Assembly (NCBI GenBank): GCA_023213395.1
Contig: CM041465.1
Span: 105,841,741 to 105,905,740 of the forward strand
Length of the DNA stretch: 64,000 nt
DNA from: Cycas panzhihuaensis
Lineage: Eukaryota; Cycadophyta
Direction: 5' to 3'
This document shows, one piece after another, positions 23,820 through 36,461 of this stretch. The notes under the pieces were generated by a model, which saw only the letters and a program-made list of their open reading frames with translations, had not been told where the DNA came from and searched no databases. Every line of letters begins with the position of its first letter. Positions within the stretch are counted from its first letter, which is position 1. A program made the translations under genes and the position numbers.

Positions 23820-26020
23820 TTTTGTACAATATATGATAAAAATGTCTTCAGCATGTTGATCCCCCTTTGATAGAGACTTTTTTTATCTTCAATAAATCTC
23901 GAAGCTTTAGGAACTTTACTTCTATCAAAGGCTTTGTCAGGATATCTGCAATTTATACATTTGTTAGACAATAAGACAAGTGAATAATATCATCATTTAC
24001 AAGGTTACATATAAAATGTTGATGTAATTCTATATGTTTTGTCCTTGAATGGGTAATAGGATTAGTAGCAATAGATATGGCTCCTTGATTATCAGCATTA
24101 AGTTCAATAGATGAGTTAGAAAATAAACCAAGCTTACTTAAAAGGGATTTAATCCATAGTGATTCTTTATTGGCTTCAACAAGAGCTCGATATTTAGCTT
24201 CTGTTGTTGATAACGCTAGAGCTTTCATCTTTTTGCTGTAGCAAGTAATAAGTGATGAATCTAAAAAGAAAATATAACTAACTATAGATTTATGATCATT
24301 CAAATCTTCTTCCCAATCTGAATCAGAATAACCTATTAATTTTAGATTAATATCATACAAGTTATAGGATAGGCCATAGAATACAATACCTTATAGATAT
24401 CTTAAAATTTGTTTAGCTACTTTCCAATGAGATTCATAAGGAGTCTGCATATATCTTGAGCATAAAATAATAGCATAAGAAATATTTGGATAAGTGTGGA
24501 TTAGATAAATAAGACTATTTATTAGTTGTTTATATGTCGTAGGATTACAAAGTGGTGTGGGACAATCAGAAGATAGCTTTATACTTGATTGTAAATGATT
24601 TAGAGTTGGCTTTACATTTTCCATGTTAAATCTTTTAATTAAGTCTAAAATATATTTAGGTTGAGATATCGTTATTTTAGATTCAGTTTGACAAATTTGT
24701 AATCCTAAAAAATGATGTAAAAGACCTAGATCAAGCATTTTAAATTTATTCATTAAAATTGATTTCAATTGATGAATACTGGAAAGTAAGGATCCCATAA
24801 TAATTATATCATCTACATAGAGGATTAAGATGGCAATGTTGTCATTTTCATGTATGAAATAAAGATTAGGATCACTGATACATTTATTGTATCCATTTTG
24901 AGTGAGATAGTCGTCAATTTTTGTATACCAAGCTCTAGGAGCTTGTTTTAGGCCATAAATAGATTTTCTTAATTTACAAAAGAGGTTTGGATCATTAATA
25001 AAACTAGGTGGTTGACTTATATAGATTTCTTCCTTAAGATCACCATTTAAAAAGGCACTCTTAACATCCATATGATGAATTTTCCAACCAAATTTGGCTT
25101 CCTGTGCCAAAATGGTCTTAATAGTATTCATTGTTATTATTGGAGAAAAGGTTTCATTGCAATCAATTCCATCGATCTGTGAGAAACCTTTTACTACTAA
25201 ATGAGTTATATATTTTTCAATTGCTCCTTTAGAATTAAACTTAGTTCAATAAACCTATTTACAATCAACCATATTCTTTCTAAGAGACAAAGTAACTAAA
25301 TCCCAAGTTGAGTTCTTTTTAAGAGCATCTATTTCAACTTACATGGCTTGTTGCCATATGGGATTGTTACTTGCTTGTTAAAAGGTTTTGGGATTATTAC
25401 TAGCCATGACTTTAGCCATTAAAGTAAAAAATGCTTGGAGTTTTTGGGAATGTGTTCTTCTGGTATCCAAAGGATTACCAGTATTAGGATTAGCATAAGA
25501 AAGAATTTTCTGAGCCCAGATAGGTTGCTTGCTATTATTGGTTTGATATTTGGGTGATGTAGGCTGGCTAGTTGGAGTATAATTAGTTAGTTCTTTTAAA
25601 GTTCAATTTTAAAATTGAGTGGATAAAGTCTTAATTAATTTAGGATCAACTTATATATCACTTGGATCAACTAAGTTAGTATTTGTTAACAAATTTTCAA
25701 CTGGTAGTTCAACATAAGAAGTTTTTAATGAAGATCCTTCTTCATCAAATATAACATCGCATAGAATTCAAATTTTATGTGTGGTTGGATGCAAAAGTCT
25801 ATAAGCTTTACTTTCTTCATTGTAACCAACAAAGATATATTTAGAACTTTTAGGATAAAGTTTCTGACATTTTTCTTTGGGAATATATCCCTAAGCAATG
25901 CTTCTAAAGATTCTTAAGTGTTTAACAGAAGGTTTACATCCAAACCATTTTTAGTTAAGTGTTATATTTTGTAAAGATTTGCATGGTAAATGATTTAATA
26001 AATAGTTGGAGAAAGAAATA
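23820..26020 (-). pseudogene. Copia pol (F): integrase C-terminus, RT, RNase H
   Basis: From the 5' side: integrase tail with WFGCKPSVKHLRIF, KSSKYIFVGYNEESKAYRL and ILCDVIFDEEG (about 25960-25720); RT N-terminus about 25390-25132 with stops; a 246-codon open RT block (25131-24391) with MDVKSAFLNGDLKEEIYI, KSIYGLKQAPRAW and the catalytic LYVDDIII; RNase H (24360-23953) with GYSDSDW, ALSTTEAKYRALVEA, NADNQGAISIA and SRTKHIELHQHFI. RT and RNase H catalytic residues are kept, but a stop separates the two open blocks and the integrase part has several stops. Confidence 0.9.
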
Positions 26021-26035
26021 GTTAAAAGAGGTTAA

Positions 26036-26630
26036 TGTATCAAGGCCATTTGTGTAGATTAATTATATGACCTCAGGATATATTGATTAGCATTAGTATC
26101 TTAATAAAATGCACTTTATGTATATTTCAATGTAATTTTGAGTTCATGTCATTAGGCTAGAAAATCCTAACCCTAGTGCTTACTCTCAATAATAAAAGGT
26201 GAAATCTCACAAAGGGACTAATTATTCATTCTCACCTCCAAGCTTACTCTCATATTTTGTTTCATATCTTTTTTATTCTCTATTACCATTGTGTGTATGT
26301 GAGTGATTTATTCCCTAGATCCATCATTCCTTCATTTGGTATTAGAGCTAGAAGGGGACCTATTCACTCCATTCCATTTGCATGGAGTCATTTTTCCTCT
26401 CCTTCACCTTTAATGTGAAGTTTTAATAGTGCATTCATTATTTTTCAACATTTTGAGAGCTTAAAATTATAGTACTTTATATATTGTTACTTTCTCTATG
26501 TATGCAAAAATTCATAGGTTAAGAATAGAAGTTCTTAAAGCCGTTTAGTTGTCAGAACAATCTTGGAAACATTAAAGGCCTATAATTTCATAAAAAAATT
26601 GATCATTTTAGAATTTGATAAAATTTGGCA
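26036..26630 (+). mobile_element. Fragment of LTR element G: LTR, primer site, leader
   Basis: A sequence of about 300 bp starting near TGTATCAAGG (26036) and ending CATTCCTTCA is followed at 26337 by tggtattagagctag, an initiator-Met tRNA primer site with one change. This marks a plus-strand 5' LTR and leader. About 280 bases of non-coding leader follow before B's LTR at 26631. The LTR start is approximate; no second LTR is visible. Confidence 0.6.
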
Positions 26631-29462
26631 TGTGGAATCGTGTCTATGGGATGGTTACTACACTTAGTAGGGGTTACGATGGTCAAAGACCAATGCTGAG
26701 GTATGGATAGAATCCTATAAGCAAAAGAAAACACCACATAGGGCATCCGTGTGCCGGAGCGCGAGTTCGAGACCCACGAATGGTGCCTATCTTCCTCGGA
26801 GTATCTTTCGTTTTTGGTCTCAAGGGGCGAGGTACATGTAGGGGTACCTCAGGTAATCCCAAAGGATGAGGTCCTCCCACCCTTAGATGGTCGGAAGGGA
26901 GAAGGAGAGACCCACAAAAGGAGGGTTCCTATAGTGAAGGAACATAGGGTAAGGTACAACAGGTAAAGGAGTACAAGACGAGTATGGGTAGGCCCTCCTT
27001 AGGTTGATTAGCCTAAGGTGAACCTAAACATAGAAGGTAATAGTGAAGGGAAGGTCCTTACCACTATGTAAGCTAAGGGGGGATCTAGGACTATACTTCA
27101 TCTCTCTCTTTCCCTTTCTAATAACAAAAGACAAAGAAAACAAAGGAAACATTCTATGTGCACTCAAGTATACATACCAAGGTGATTTCCAACTAAGGGG
27201 CACTTTCTGTTTAGGTAAGAAAAATGGGGAGGTACGATTCCTATTATGTCCCTTTTCCTATAAAAGCAACCATGCAGCATACATATGCAAGGTGAATGCA
27301 AGTAAATTTGTTTGTTACCCTTTTTGTCTTTCTATGACTTATTATACAAAGAAAACATGTCTAATAAATGCACAAAAAGAAAGAGGTGGAGGAAGGGAGA
27401 TGATGTATACCCAGAAAGTGATGTGGTTGTTGGGGAGCTTGACTCATATGCCACATATGCCCTCCCGTCCTCAGTCAATGTGCAACCGTAGTTGGAGTGA
27501 AAGTAGAGTGGGGTCTTCCTTACCTTCCCTGTGTAAAGGAAGAAACAAAGTAGGAAAGTAAAGAGAGCCAAAGACCATACAAGAGAGTGAAAAATGAAGG
27601 AAGAAAGAAGAACAAGGACTTACCCAGATTAGTGCATTCTTTCCCTTCACAAATGATGCCACAAACTTGCAATCATAAAGGGATTTCTTTCCAAGAAGGG
27701 GCTGGCAAGATGTAAGATAATATATGTATAATGATATGAAATAAACACTAAAGTTTAGTACTTTAAGTTAGTGAAACTACTAATCAAATCAACTCTGCTC
27801 TCCTTTAAGAAAATAATGTACGCCAAGCAAGAAAGAAAGGTTAGCCTCAAGATGACAAAACCTCTCCCAAGTGGACCTCCACACAGACTCAGAATGTAAA
27901 AGTATAGTGGCTATATGATAGCCTATGAGCAGTAAACAAGTATAGGAATGAATATTATAGGATATAGAAGAGATGCCTAAGTAGCAGAGACGTTATGGGC
28001 AGCAAATCACCACGCTAGCCTTACCAAGGGTCTGAATGGGTATTGGACGATGTTTGGGGCTTAAAGAGGGCCCAAAAGTAGAGTGTACAGGCCTAGAACT
28101 AGCATAGCAAGGGCTACTTATACTGATATCTAGTGCAGGCTTGGGTCTCACCAACTCCTAGTTTGCTCAAGGGAAGCATGGGCACAAGAGAGGAAGGATG
28201 GGAAGGGGTTTGGCCTTGGGGAGTAGGCAAAAAAGGGACGGATCTCACCTTAACTCCCTCCATCCAGTCCTTATGAACCCTTTCCCATAGCTTTCTTGAG
28301 AGAAACCAGCAGAGAATAGGAGAAATGTTGAGGGAATAAAGCAAAAAATGGGAGTTATTCCCTATTTACAGCAAAAACACTAAAAGAGAGGATAATATAC
28401 TTTTAGACAAGTTTCAATGGAATAAATATGTGCTGAAATCTAAAACTAGGGTAAGGGGTACTTGCTAGACTGTGTTAGGGGTGGATCTACCCTTGTAAAC
28501 AGTGAAAGAAGTCAGATCCTACAGGGTCTGCAAGGTACCTCATAAGGTGGAGTTACAGGAGACACTTGCTAGATGAAAACTGAAGGATAAGTGTGGAGAT
28601 CCACTTAGAGACACTGGATGAAGAGTCCTCTACCATGTAATAGAGCTACTACAGGTGAATATTAGGATGGAATGGTAGAAAACCCTAGTGTTGTAGGTAT
28701 ACCTATAAAAAGAGAGGAAGAGAGAGCAGAACAACAGTAATAGGAAGTATTATTAGAGAGCTAAGAGAGGTAAAATTAGGTCTTTTTTGGGATATATACC
28801 CATCCTAACCCTAATCAAGTGATTAGGGTTTAGGTAGGGTTGACTTTATAACTTATCCATATGGCAGTTTCATAAAAAGAGTGAGAATTGACATGATGGA
28901 TAAAAAAAATAGTGAGCAATAGTCACACCATGGTAAACTTCGCAGTACTGCTAAGTTTATAGTGGTGACCAGAATACTAAAATAGTAATGGTAAGGGTCC
29001 TGGGAGCCCTAAATGGAGATGTGCTAGGTCTAGGAGGGCTAGATCTCCTATCTAGGAGGCTAGGGATAGTCTGGGTGACATGTAGATTAGACCAAATAAG
29101 ACATCAGGAGTTAGGATTCCCAGAAGTTCTATGAAAGAGTACAAGATTAAGATGTGAGCGGATCACACAAGCTAAGTGAGGCTTGAGGCAACGTGGAGGT
29201 GGTGCAAGGGGTTGTAGAGTGCCATGGGGATGCCTGCCTTATGGAGAGGCAAGCCCCATGGGTCATCATATGCTTAAAAGGTGGCAAACAACATGATCAA
29301 GTAATGGGTGTGAGGTGGCCACTCGAATGTGATAGGCAATCATGCAATGAGGCGATGCTTCTATCTACCTTTCTAAAGAGATAATAAAGGTGAAAAGGAA
29401 GAAGCATACCTACACTTACCTAAGACAATCTGTCCATACCCATTCCTGGTAATTGGGAAACA
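26631..29462 (-). repeat. 3' LTR of B, 2832 bp
   Basis: On the minus strand it begins TGTTTCCCAATT after the purine tract and ends CACGATTCCACA; both ends align with the LTRs of C and A. A tatatatcc TATA-like box and the conserved ttagggtt stretch lie at about 28790-28830. No gene seen; open frames are not conserved. Confidence 0.85.
28934..28959. repeat. Palindrome in B LTR
   Basis: Arms taaactt and aagttta around a centre containing agtact; same position in the LTR as the palindromes of C and A1. Confidence 0.75.
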
Positions 29463-29472
29463 CTGCCCCCTT
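29463..29472 (-). promoter_or_regulatory. Polypurine tract of B
   Basis: AAGGGGGCAG on the minus strand immediately before TGTTTCC; the same tract precedes C's 3' LTR. Confidence 0.85.
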
Positions 29473-29538
29473 AGTAGCAGATCCTTATCGCTTAGAAGCA
29501 TGGTGTGATGGTGAATGATGGTAACAAAAACTGTCAGT

Positions 29539-29540
<2 letters not shown>

Positions 29541-29582
<42 letters not shown>
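29541..29582. repeat. (CA)n microsatellite between second RNase H and LTR (B)
   Basis: About 21 CA units at the position where A1 has a TA array. Confidence 0.95.
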
Positions 29583-29585
<3 letters not shown>

Positions 29586-29911
29586 CAATCATAATCATAA
29601 TAAGAGCCAAGGGTGCTGGCGAGTGTCATGGCAGAACACATGCCTATGATAGCAAGGGTGGAGACAACATAGGGGCTAACAATACGCCACTTGGGAATCG
29701 ACCAGAAGCTATGATGGATGAGGGGGATGACCCCCATCCTAAGAGTGCAAAGAGAATGTGTGATGATAACAAGAAAAAGAGTGAATGAGCAAACCTGATA
29801 GTTTCCATAGTTTAACCTCATTAGCAGCTAGCTTTCAAAGGTGCAAATAGGTCAGAAGATGAGGAGCAAGATGGCCCGAGACTTGGGCGATAGGGCAACC
29901 GAGCAAGTCTC

Positions 29912-30333
29912 TCAAAAGCAACCATCAAGAAGAGGGAGGTGATGCTCAAGGATGAGGCAAATGAGGCTATCCGCCTCAGTGTTGAGGGCCCAAGGAATGT
30001 GTCGAATGTCAATAGATTGAAAAGAAACCAATAGGGACCTAGCGATCAAAGTGAGGGCTCTCAAGCGTGGGCATCGCACCTGGTAAGCCTGGGTGAGATG
30101 GGACACCACCACCTGGGAGTCATAAAGGAGGACAATGGGTTCGTGGTGAAAACATAGTGCATTAGTGAGGGATTTTATAACGACCATGTACTCAGCCTTG
30201 TTATTGGTGGCCTCAGGGAGGAAGTCTTTAGAACACAAGAAATCATGTCTAGAAGGGTTACGAAGAATCCATGCGGTAGGGAGGGACCAGGATTACCGCG
30301 GATTCCGCCATCAGTAAAGATGAAGAGAGTCAT
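29912..30333 (-). pseudogene. Additional RNase H of Tat element B, frameshifted
   Basis: Same protein as A1 5105-5527. The start (ATG at 30333) leads into FTDGGIRGNPGPS with the first Asp present, then one base is missing relative to A1 near 30275-30285, shifting the frame. The remaining frame (30238-29912) keeps Glu in NKAEYM, Asp in LLYDSQ and Asp in NTEADSL. So all acidic residues survive at DNA level but not in one frame. Confidence 0.85.
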
Positions 30334-30873
30334 GAGTGAGAAAAGAAAATGTCTCAGTGGAAAGAATATGTAATAAAGTCAAGGGTGAAGTAAAGAGAGC
30401 TCATATGGTTGGCAATGATGGCCTCAAAGGATAAGAGGACCCAATAATGAGGCTACCTGAGGATAGGAATGGACTATCTGACCACTAGGAGAAAGCAAAC
30501 GACGGAAAGACTACCCTGAGGTACCAAGGGTTGCTTAAGAAAGTAAAGAGTGGTCCTGAACAGAGGGAACATTCTATTTAGAAACCCTAGGGGCATGAAC
30601 GAGCTATAAAAATGAGTCGAGGATGGTGAAATAAGCCAAACGAGTACAAACTTGGGCATGCATATAGGTGGCACATAAAATGAGGTAGAAGGGCCCTGAC
30701 AGAAATGCATCGACAAGGCGCCATAAATGCACGAAAAAATAAAGAGAGAAACAAGGGCTATGGAAGCGAAAAGGGAATCAGGGCTAGAAGACAATGATGA
30801 TTAGGGATGAGAGATGGGCTCAAGGGCTGTCTCAAAGGCAAAAATAGAGAAAGTGCCTATCAGGACCCCTGCC

Positions 30874-30881
30874 TATATAAA
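30874..30881 (+). promoter_or_regulatory. TATA box of antisense gene (B)
   Basis: TATATAAA, 166 bp before the ATG at 31040, in the same setting as in A1, A2 and C. Confidence 0.65.
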
Positions 30882-31039
30882 GAAACTTGATGGAAATGGG
30901 ATTCATTTTCATGGGCTCACGAACGAATCAGAGCCCTTTTCTTACACAGCGGAGTGCCACCTGACTTTGGAGGCACGTAGAGGAGGATCTGACCATTGGA
31001 TCGAGACGAGGATACAGCCTTTGAGACCAGAGCGATGAG

Positions 31040-33415
31040 ATGGTGATGACAAGACTAGATCCAGTGAGTGGATTATCGAAACCTATCTCCATATTGTGGT
31101 TTGAAGTTCATTACTTTTTATGTCTTTTTATTGTAGTTTTGGGCCTCTCAAAGACAAGAAGCGATCTCCCAGAGTCCAAATTAGACCTAGAGACAGGCAA
31201 GGCTGGGGCATTAGGAAGCCCTAGTCCCAGTGAGCCTAAGAGTGGCTCACCCGGGCAAGATTTAGGGAATTTTTTGGTGGAAAAGCCCCCATTTGTGGGG
31301 ATGACATTCACACTACAGTCACGATGTTTGCCATGGGGCCTTGATCACCGTGGGACCCAAGCCAAACTCTACGATGCCGCAAAGTTTGGCACAATGCGAA
31401 GGTAGTCTTGATGAAAAATAAAGAAAGGGGGGCTAAGGAAACCTAAATCTCAACTAAATGAGGCAGAGGGATAGTCCAGAGGATAGAGAGGTGAGTATGA
31501 GTATGATTCTAACTTATTTTGGGATGTTTTGTAGGTGGTTCTCATGGTGGACAACAGCGAGAACATCAACATGGCGATGTTGAGATTTATAGAGATGATG
31601 TCCCACGAGGACAGGCAGACTTAGGCTAGGTATGGCTTGTTGAAGGTCATAAGGATGTTGCAGTATACATCAGATCAAAGGCTCCTAGTATATATCATCT
31701 TACATTGGGACAGACAGAGACACGCGTTCCATCTTCCCCAGGTGGGAGATGTGACAGTCATGCCAGGGGATATCAAGAGGATATTGGGAGTGCCAGTGAC
31801 TGGGAGGCCAACATCATTAGGGGTGCTACCTAGCAATGAGGTAGCACACAGGGAGGCAGCCATGTTCTTCATGGGCTCAAATAGATAGGAGAGGAGAGGT
31901 ATTCCCTTGCAGAGTATGGTTATGTCAGGAGTTCCTCGTATGAGGAAACTGATCACGCTATGCATTCTATTCCAGATATCCCAGAAATAGAACTATCACG
32001 ACATCCCTGATGGATGGATGGATGTTGTATGGAGATGTGAGGCTAGGGAAAGACTAGACTAGGCTATCGTCATATCAACAAACTTAATCGCCCAGTTAGA
32101 TGCTATTCGGGTGGCAGGGAAGAGTGGCCTATCATACAACACCCTATTACAATGTTGGTTTTTTAATCATTTCAGAGTTGTGGCATTGATAGGGGCACCA
32201 CACCCCATTTCAGAGTCCATGGTACACAGGTGGCATACTAGGTTGAGGGGGACTGAGGATTAAGCACATGTCTATCGCTCGGTGGAGGCAACATCACTCG
32301 ACATCCTTACCATGGTAAATTTTATATCAGATCCATATCGAGTAGTGAGGTGGGATAGTGATGATGAGGCAGACATAATAGGGGTTGTCCTAAGAGATGG
32401 TGGAGATGGGGCTAGCTTGTTAAGAGTCGTAGGAGGAGAGGCAGGTCTATCAGGGACCGCAAGAGGAGAGGCAGGCCCTTTTGGAGCTGCGAAGGAGAGT
32501 AGGGGCACTGTGACCCGAGCCTGGAGACTACGAATCGTCACAAGATCCAGGGTGGCAGCAACGCCAATAGAGAAGAGGAGAGACATCCCAGTAGCTGAGG
32601 TAGTTACCAAGGAGCTACTAGAGGAGGAGGAGGTACCTATAGCTGGTGGAGTGCCCAGAGCAGAGGCCATCATCTGAGTCGAGGAGCCAACAGCCACACC
32701 AGGTGAGACTCTACCTTCTCCTATAATCTTTTGATCACCAGATGTCTATATGCTTATTTGATTTTGGTTTGGCATGTATATGGGCATGTACTGACATGTG
32801 ATATGTTGGATTTGTAAGTATGGTAGAGATCTAGAGCTTGGTAGAGGTAGTAGTCCAGGAGATATTCCCCCAGGCCTACGCAGAGGGGCAACCTCCCATC
32901 TAGATAAGAGGTGAGCCTAGATCGGCAGGTGCCCACATGTCAGCATTCACCCCACTAGTAAGGGCGAGAGACATCTAGATAGTGGAGTCCTAGGAGCACA
33001 AGGCACGTGCAGGACGCCTACAGTGGAGCTAGATGAGACCCAGGCTGAGAGGGACACTGTACGGGGTCGAGTACATACACTAGAGGCCCTAGGAGGAGTA
33101 GGAGGGGATGTCAAGAGTTACATCCAAATGACAATGATAGAGGAGCATCTCTAGGGGATGGAGGAGAGGCTCCAAGGAGTAGAGAGAGAGCGAGATCGTA
33201 TCGAGGTGTGATATGATTGACTAGTAGACGAGGTGGCATCAAGGTTGGCCCAAAGTAGGACTCATACCCACACAACGACGACGACCCTGAGGAGGCCACG
33301 AGATGAGGGGAGCGAGGTAGGGAGATCCCAGAGACTAAGGAGGAGCCTAGGAGGCATGTGGTCCCCAAGAGAGGGATCATATAGGCCAGGAGATGATGGC
33401 CCAGGGGTAGGGTAG
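31040..33415 (+). pseudogene. Antisense PMD-like gene of Tat element B, three exons
   Basis: Runs opposite to B's own pol. Exon 1 31040-31063 (eight codons), donor GTGAGT at 31064; intron 1 to 31534 (acceptor TTGTAG); exon 2 from 31535 to about 32702; donor GTGAGA at 32703; exon 3 from about 32820 to the stop near 33413. Visible domain motifs in exon 2: HAFHLPQVGDVTVMPGDI and ILGVPVTGRPT, then MVHRWHTRLRGTED and SVEATSLDILTMVNFI. The end of exon 3 is Thr/Arg-rich. Exon 2 is interrupted by several stops (for example after EDRQT, SNR and QISQK), and the second acceptor AG is weak. Stops at former Gln or Trp codons dominate. Not expected to make a full protein. Confidence 0.75.
31361..31390. repeat. 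Palindrome in intron 1 (B)
   Basis: Arms gccaaact and agtttggc flank a 14-base centre; located in intron 1 like the A1 palindrome at 4035-4066 but with a different arm sequence. Confidence 0.8.
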
Positions 33416-33963
33416 TAGTAGAGTAGAGTAGGAGTTTTGATTTGATGAGGGGTGTTTCCTAACTACCAGGAATGGATATAGATAGGTTGACTTATATAAG
33501 TGTAGGTATGCTTCTTCCTTTTCACTTTCACTGATTCTTTGGAAAGGTTGACAGAAGTATTGCCTCATTGCATGACTGACTGCTTTATTTGTATGATCTC
33601 CTTGCATTCATTTGGCTTGATCATGCTGCTTGTCGTATTGTGAGCTTATGATGACCCAGCGGGACCTACCTTTCCACAAGGTAGGCATCCCCATGGCACT
33701 CTGCCACCCTCTGCACTACCTCCACATTGCCTTAAGCCTCATTTGATTTGTATGGCTCGTTCATACCCTGACCTTACGTCCTTATCGTGATGTTTCTGGG
33801 ACCTTTAGCCCTTGGTACTACTTTTAGCCTTGTTCACATGCTTTCTGGACTGTCCCTAGCCAGTTGGACAGGAGGGTTAGCCCCTCCCTGGCCTGCCACA
33901 TCAGCTTTTAAGGCTTTTGGAACCTAGATTATTTCCATTCTAGCTTTATGGTCCTACACTACT

Positions 33964-33991
33964 GTAAACTTAGTGGTACTGCGAAGTTTAC
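33964..33991. repeat. Palindrome in C 5' LTR
   Basis: Arms gtaaactt and aagtttac flank a 12-base centre with ggtact, the same centre as in the A1 intron palindrome. A further gaagtttacc half lies just downstream (34003-34012). Confidence 0.8.
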
Positions 33992-34080
33992 TGCGATACC
34001 GTGAAGTTTACCACAGTGCGACTGTTGCAACTTATTTTTTATATCTTCCATAAAAATTCTCACCTTTTTCGCAGAATTGC

Positions 34081-34152
34081 CACGTGGCCACTCACCTAGC
34101 TCAGCCCTATTTGCACCTTAAACACTCGATTAGGGTTGATATGGGTATAAAA
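34081..34152 (+). promoter_or_regulatory. Probable LTR promoter of C: G-box and TATA box
   Basis: CACGTG (34081-34086), then tagggttgat and TATAAAA (34146-34152). The 3' LTR copy keeps tagggttgat and tataaaa (48425-48440 region) but has catgtg in place of cacgtg. Activity is inferred. Confidence 0.6.
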
Positions 34153-36257
34153 CCCAAAAATACCATAATTTTACATCTCTTAGCTCTCTAACTTAACTTT
34201 CTACTGCTGCAGTTTCTACTCTTTTCTTCCTTCCTTCCATAGGTACATTTGCAATCCTGTGTTTCCTACTGCTCCAGTCTAGGATACGCTTGTAACGACT
34301 CTTCTCCATGGTGGGAAGCTCCTTACCAAGCACTCTTAAGTAAGTTTTGTGGGGTTCTCCTTCAAATACACCCCAACAAGTGTCTCCTATGACCACCCTT
34401 AGGAAAACCTCCTGCAAAACCCTCTAGGAACTCTTCTTCTTCACTGGTTGCAGGGGCAAATCTACCCTATATTTAACCCAACAAGTACCTTAGGTCCTAT
34501 TTTTAGATTTTTGTGAGTATTATTTCCATATTAGACTCATATTCAAGTGTGTTTTCTTACTTTCTTCCCATTTGGCTGTGGTAAACATTATTTTCCTTAA
34601 GTTTAGCCTTGTATCTTCATATTTCCATCATTTCTCCACTAGTTTTCCTCAAGAAAGTAGCAGGAGAAGGCTCACAAAGGCTGGGTGAAGGGAGTAAGGT
34701 GGGATTCATCCCACTTAGGCCTACTCCCCAAGGGCAACCCCCTTCCTGCCTTTCTTCTCTTGCTCCATGCTTTCCTTGGGTTAACTAGGAGAAGGTGGAG
34801 CTTAGGCTTGTGCTAGATTATCAACGTGTGTAGCCCTTGCTGTGCTGATTCCAAGCTTGCATGCCTCCCTATTAGGCCCTCTTCGTGCCCCTAACACTAC
34901 TTGGTATCCCATTAAAGTCTTGGTTGAGGCTTGCATGACGGGTCACTATCCATAGTGACTCCGTTGTCTCGATACCTCTCCAATATCTTGCTACACATAT
35001 TCTTGTGTTTGTTGGTTGTCATAAGTTGTTATTTGTCCATACCTTGCTATACTAAAAGGCTGCATGGAGAACCTAGCGAAGGGTTTTTCCATCCTGAGGC
35101 TTCCCTTCCCTTTTTCTTGCTCGATATGTATGGTTGCTTGAGGAAAGTTGAAGTTGTCTGTAGCAGTAATTTCTCTAATTTAAACATAATGTTTTAACAC
35201 ATACATTACATATATTTGCATATATATATAGCCCTTCTTGCAGCCCCTTCTTGGAAGAGATATTCTCTTGTGTGTGCAGGTTTGAAGAGGCACTTTGTGA
35301 AGGGAAAAGACTTCCAGATCTAGGTAAGCTTTGCCCTATTTTTTCTTTACTTCATTTGCTTCCTTTTTGTTCCACTTGCTTTTCATAAGGGGAAGGTAAG
35401 GAAGCCCCTGTCCTTTGCATCAATCTTGGTCACACATCAACCGACCGACGAGAGGATGCACGTTGCGCACAAGTGAGGTCCTTCATCGATAGCCACACTT
35501 CACTAGGTATGCTCCGTACCTCTTTCGTCACTTCTTGTCCTCTTTACTTTTACATAAAAATCTATTATCTTAGTCCAATAGATTACATAAGAGTAAAGAG
35601 GAAGAAAACAATTAGCCACTTGCATCCCTCGCTTAAAGAACATTGCATGCTTACTTTCTTTCGTAGGAAAAGGCATAGGAGGAAGTGTATTCCTCTTTCT
35701 TTCTCCTACCCATCCTAAAAAATACCCCATAGATGCATTTCATTTAGCTTGTATGATTGTGTGTGAAATGCTTGTACTTCCTTTTGCTTTCTTTTGTACT
35801 TTACTTATTGAGTGAAAATAGAGGAAAGGAAAGGAATTCCCCGTTTGTCTGTTTCTTGTCCCTTCCCTTAGTTGTATTTGTCCAAGTCAAATAAATCTAG
35901 AGAAGCCTACTTATATTCGCCTTAGGCTCTTCACCCTCACCTTGTCAGCTTTATTTCTCCTTCGACATAGAGAAACCCCATCGAGGATTCCTCTTCTTCC
36001 TTCCAACCATCTAAGGGTGGGAGGACCTTCCTCTTGAGACCATCCAGACTGCCCCCCGTATGTGTTTTCCCTCTTAGACCGAGTGCTACTACAAGGTAGT
36101 TGGGTTCCATTCATGGGTCCTGAACTCACGCTCTGGCGCACAGGCGCCCTGCATGGTACTTTCTTTGCTTATAGGTCCTTACCCGCACCTTCAACAATAA
36201 TTGTTGACTACTATCATTCCTATTGAGCATAGTGACTATCCCGTAGATGTGCATCCA

Positions 36258-36276
36258 TTGGCAGCCATACTAGGGA
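36258..36276 (+). promoter_or_regulatory. Probable primer-binding site of C
   Basis: TTGGCAGCCATACTAGGGA directly follows the LTR end. The TGG start and general shape resemble primer sites of Tat/Athila-type elements; I cannot name the tRNA. Confidence 0.55.
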
Positions 36277-36461
36277 CTTGCCAGTAAGGGAGCTAGTTCC
36301 TATCCCTTTTTGTTGGTTCTACTACCTTTTAGTGGTCTTCTCCACTTATCTCTTACGTTGGGCAGCCCCCAACATATACTTTACATTCCTTTTTTCTCTT
36401 CTGACATGTTGGCAAGTTTTGTATGCGATGCTTCTCATGTCACCTATGTGGTTTACCTCCA

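Larger units (their letters stand above)
23439..26035 (-). mobile_element. Ty1/copia element F, 3' half
   Basis: Minus-strand order: integrase C-terminus, RT, RNase H, polypurine tract, 3' LTR. It is inserted in the gag of H. Upstream integrase sequence ends at about 26020-26035, where the LTR of G appears. Better preserved than H. Confidence 0.85.
26631..33452 (-). mobile_element. Tat-type Ty3/gypsy element B, 3' part
   Basis: Minus-strand order from the right: end of the spacer after integrase (33452), PMD-like gene on the opposite (plus) strand, second RNase H, polypurine tract, 3' LTR. Element C is inserted at 33452/33453, so B's integrase and upstream genes should continue past C and everything nested in it. 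B is inserted in the leader of G; tggca (26626-26630) is the candidate target duplication. Confidence 0.87.
33453..36257 (+). repeat. 5' LTR of C, 2805 bp
   Basis: Runs TGTTTCCTAAC...GTGCATCCA. The start matches the LTR starts of A2 and B, and the end aligns with their ends just before a primer-site-like sequence. The upstream part carries a palindrome (33964-33991), a CACGTG G-box (34081-34086) and a TATA box (34146-34152). The region from 33453 to 34983 is repeated in the 3' LTR. Confidence 0.88.

Noticed and set aside
26743-26788. tRNA-like stretch with gagttcgagaccc, resembling a TpsiC arm / B box
   Set aside because: No matching A box, acceptor or anticodon arm at the right distance, and the same place in C and A LTRs does not keep it. 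It is part of B's LTR near its end.
27043-28344. Open frames inside B's LTR, some with Cys/Phe-rich hydrophobic stretches
   Set aside because: Not conserved between the LTRs of B and C and without recognisable domains.
32272-32697. Minus-strand Ser/Thr/Pro-rich frame of 141 codons
   Set aside because: Shadow of the acidic/Arg-rich part of B's PMD-like exon 2 on the other strand.
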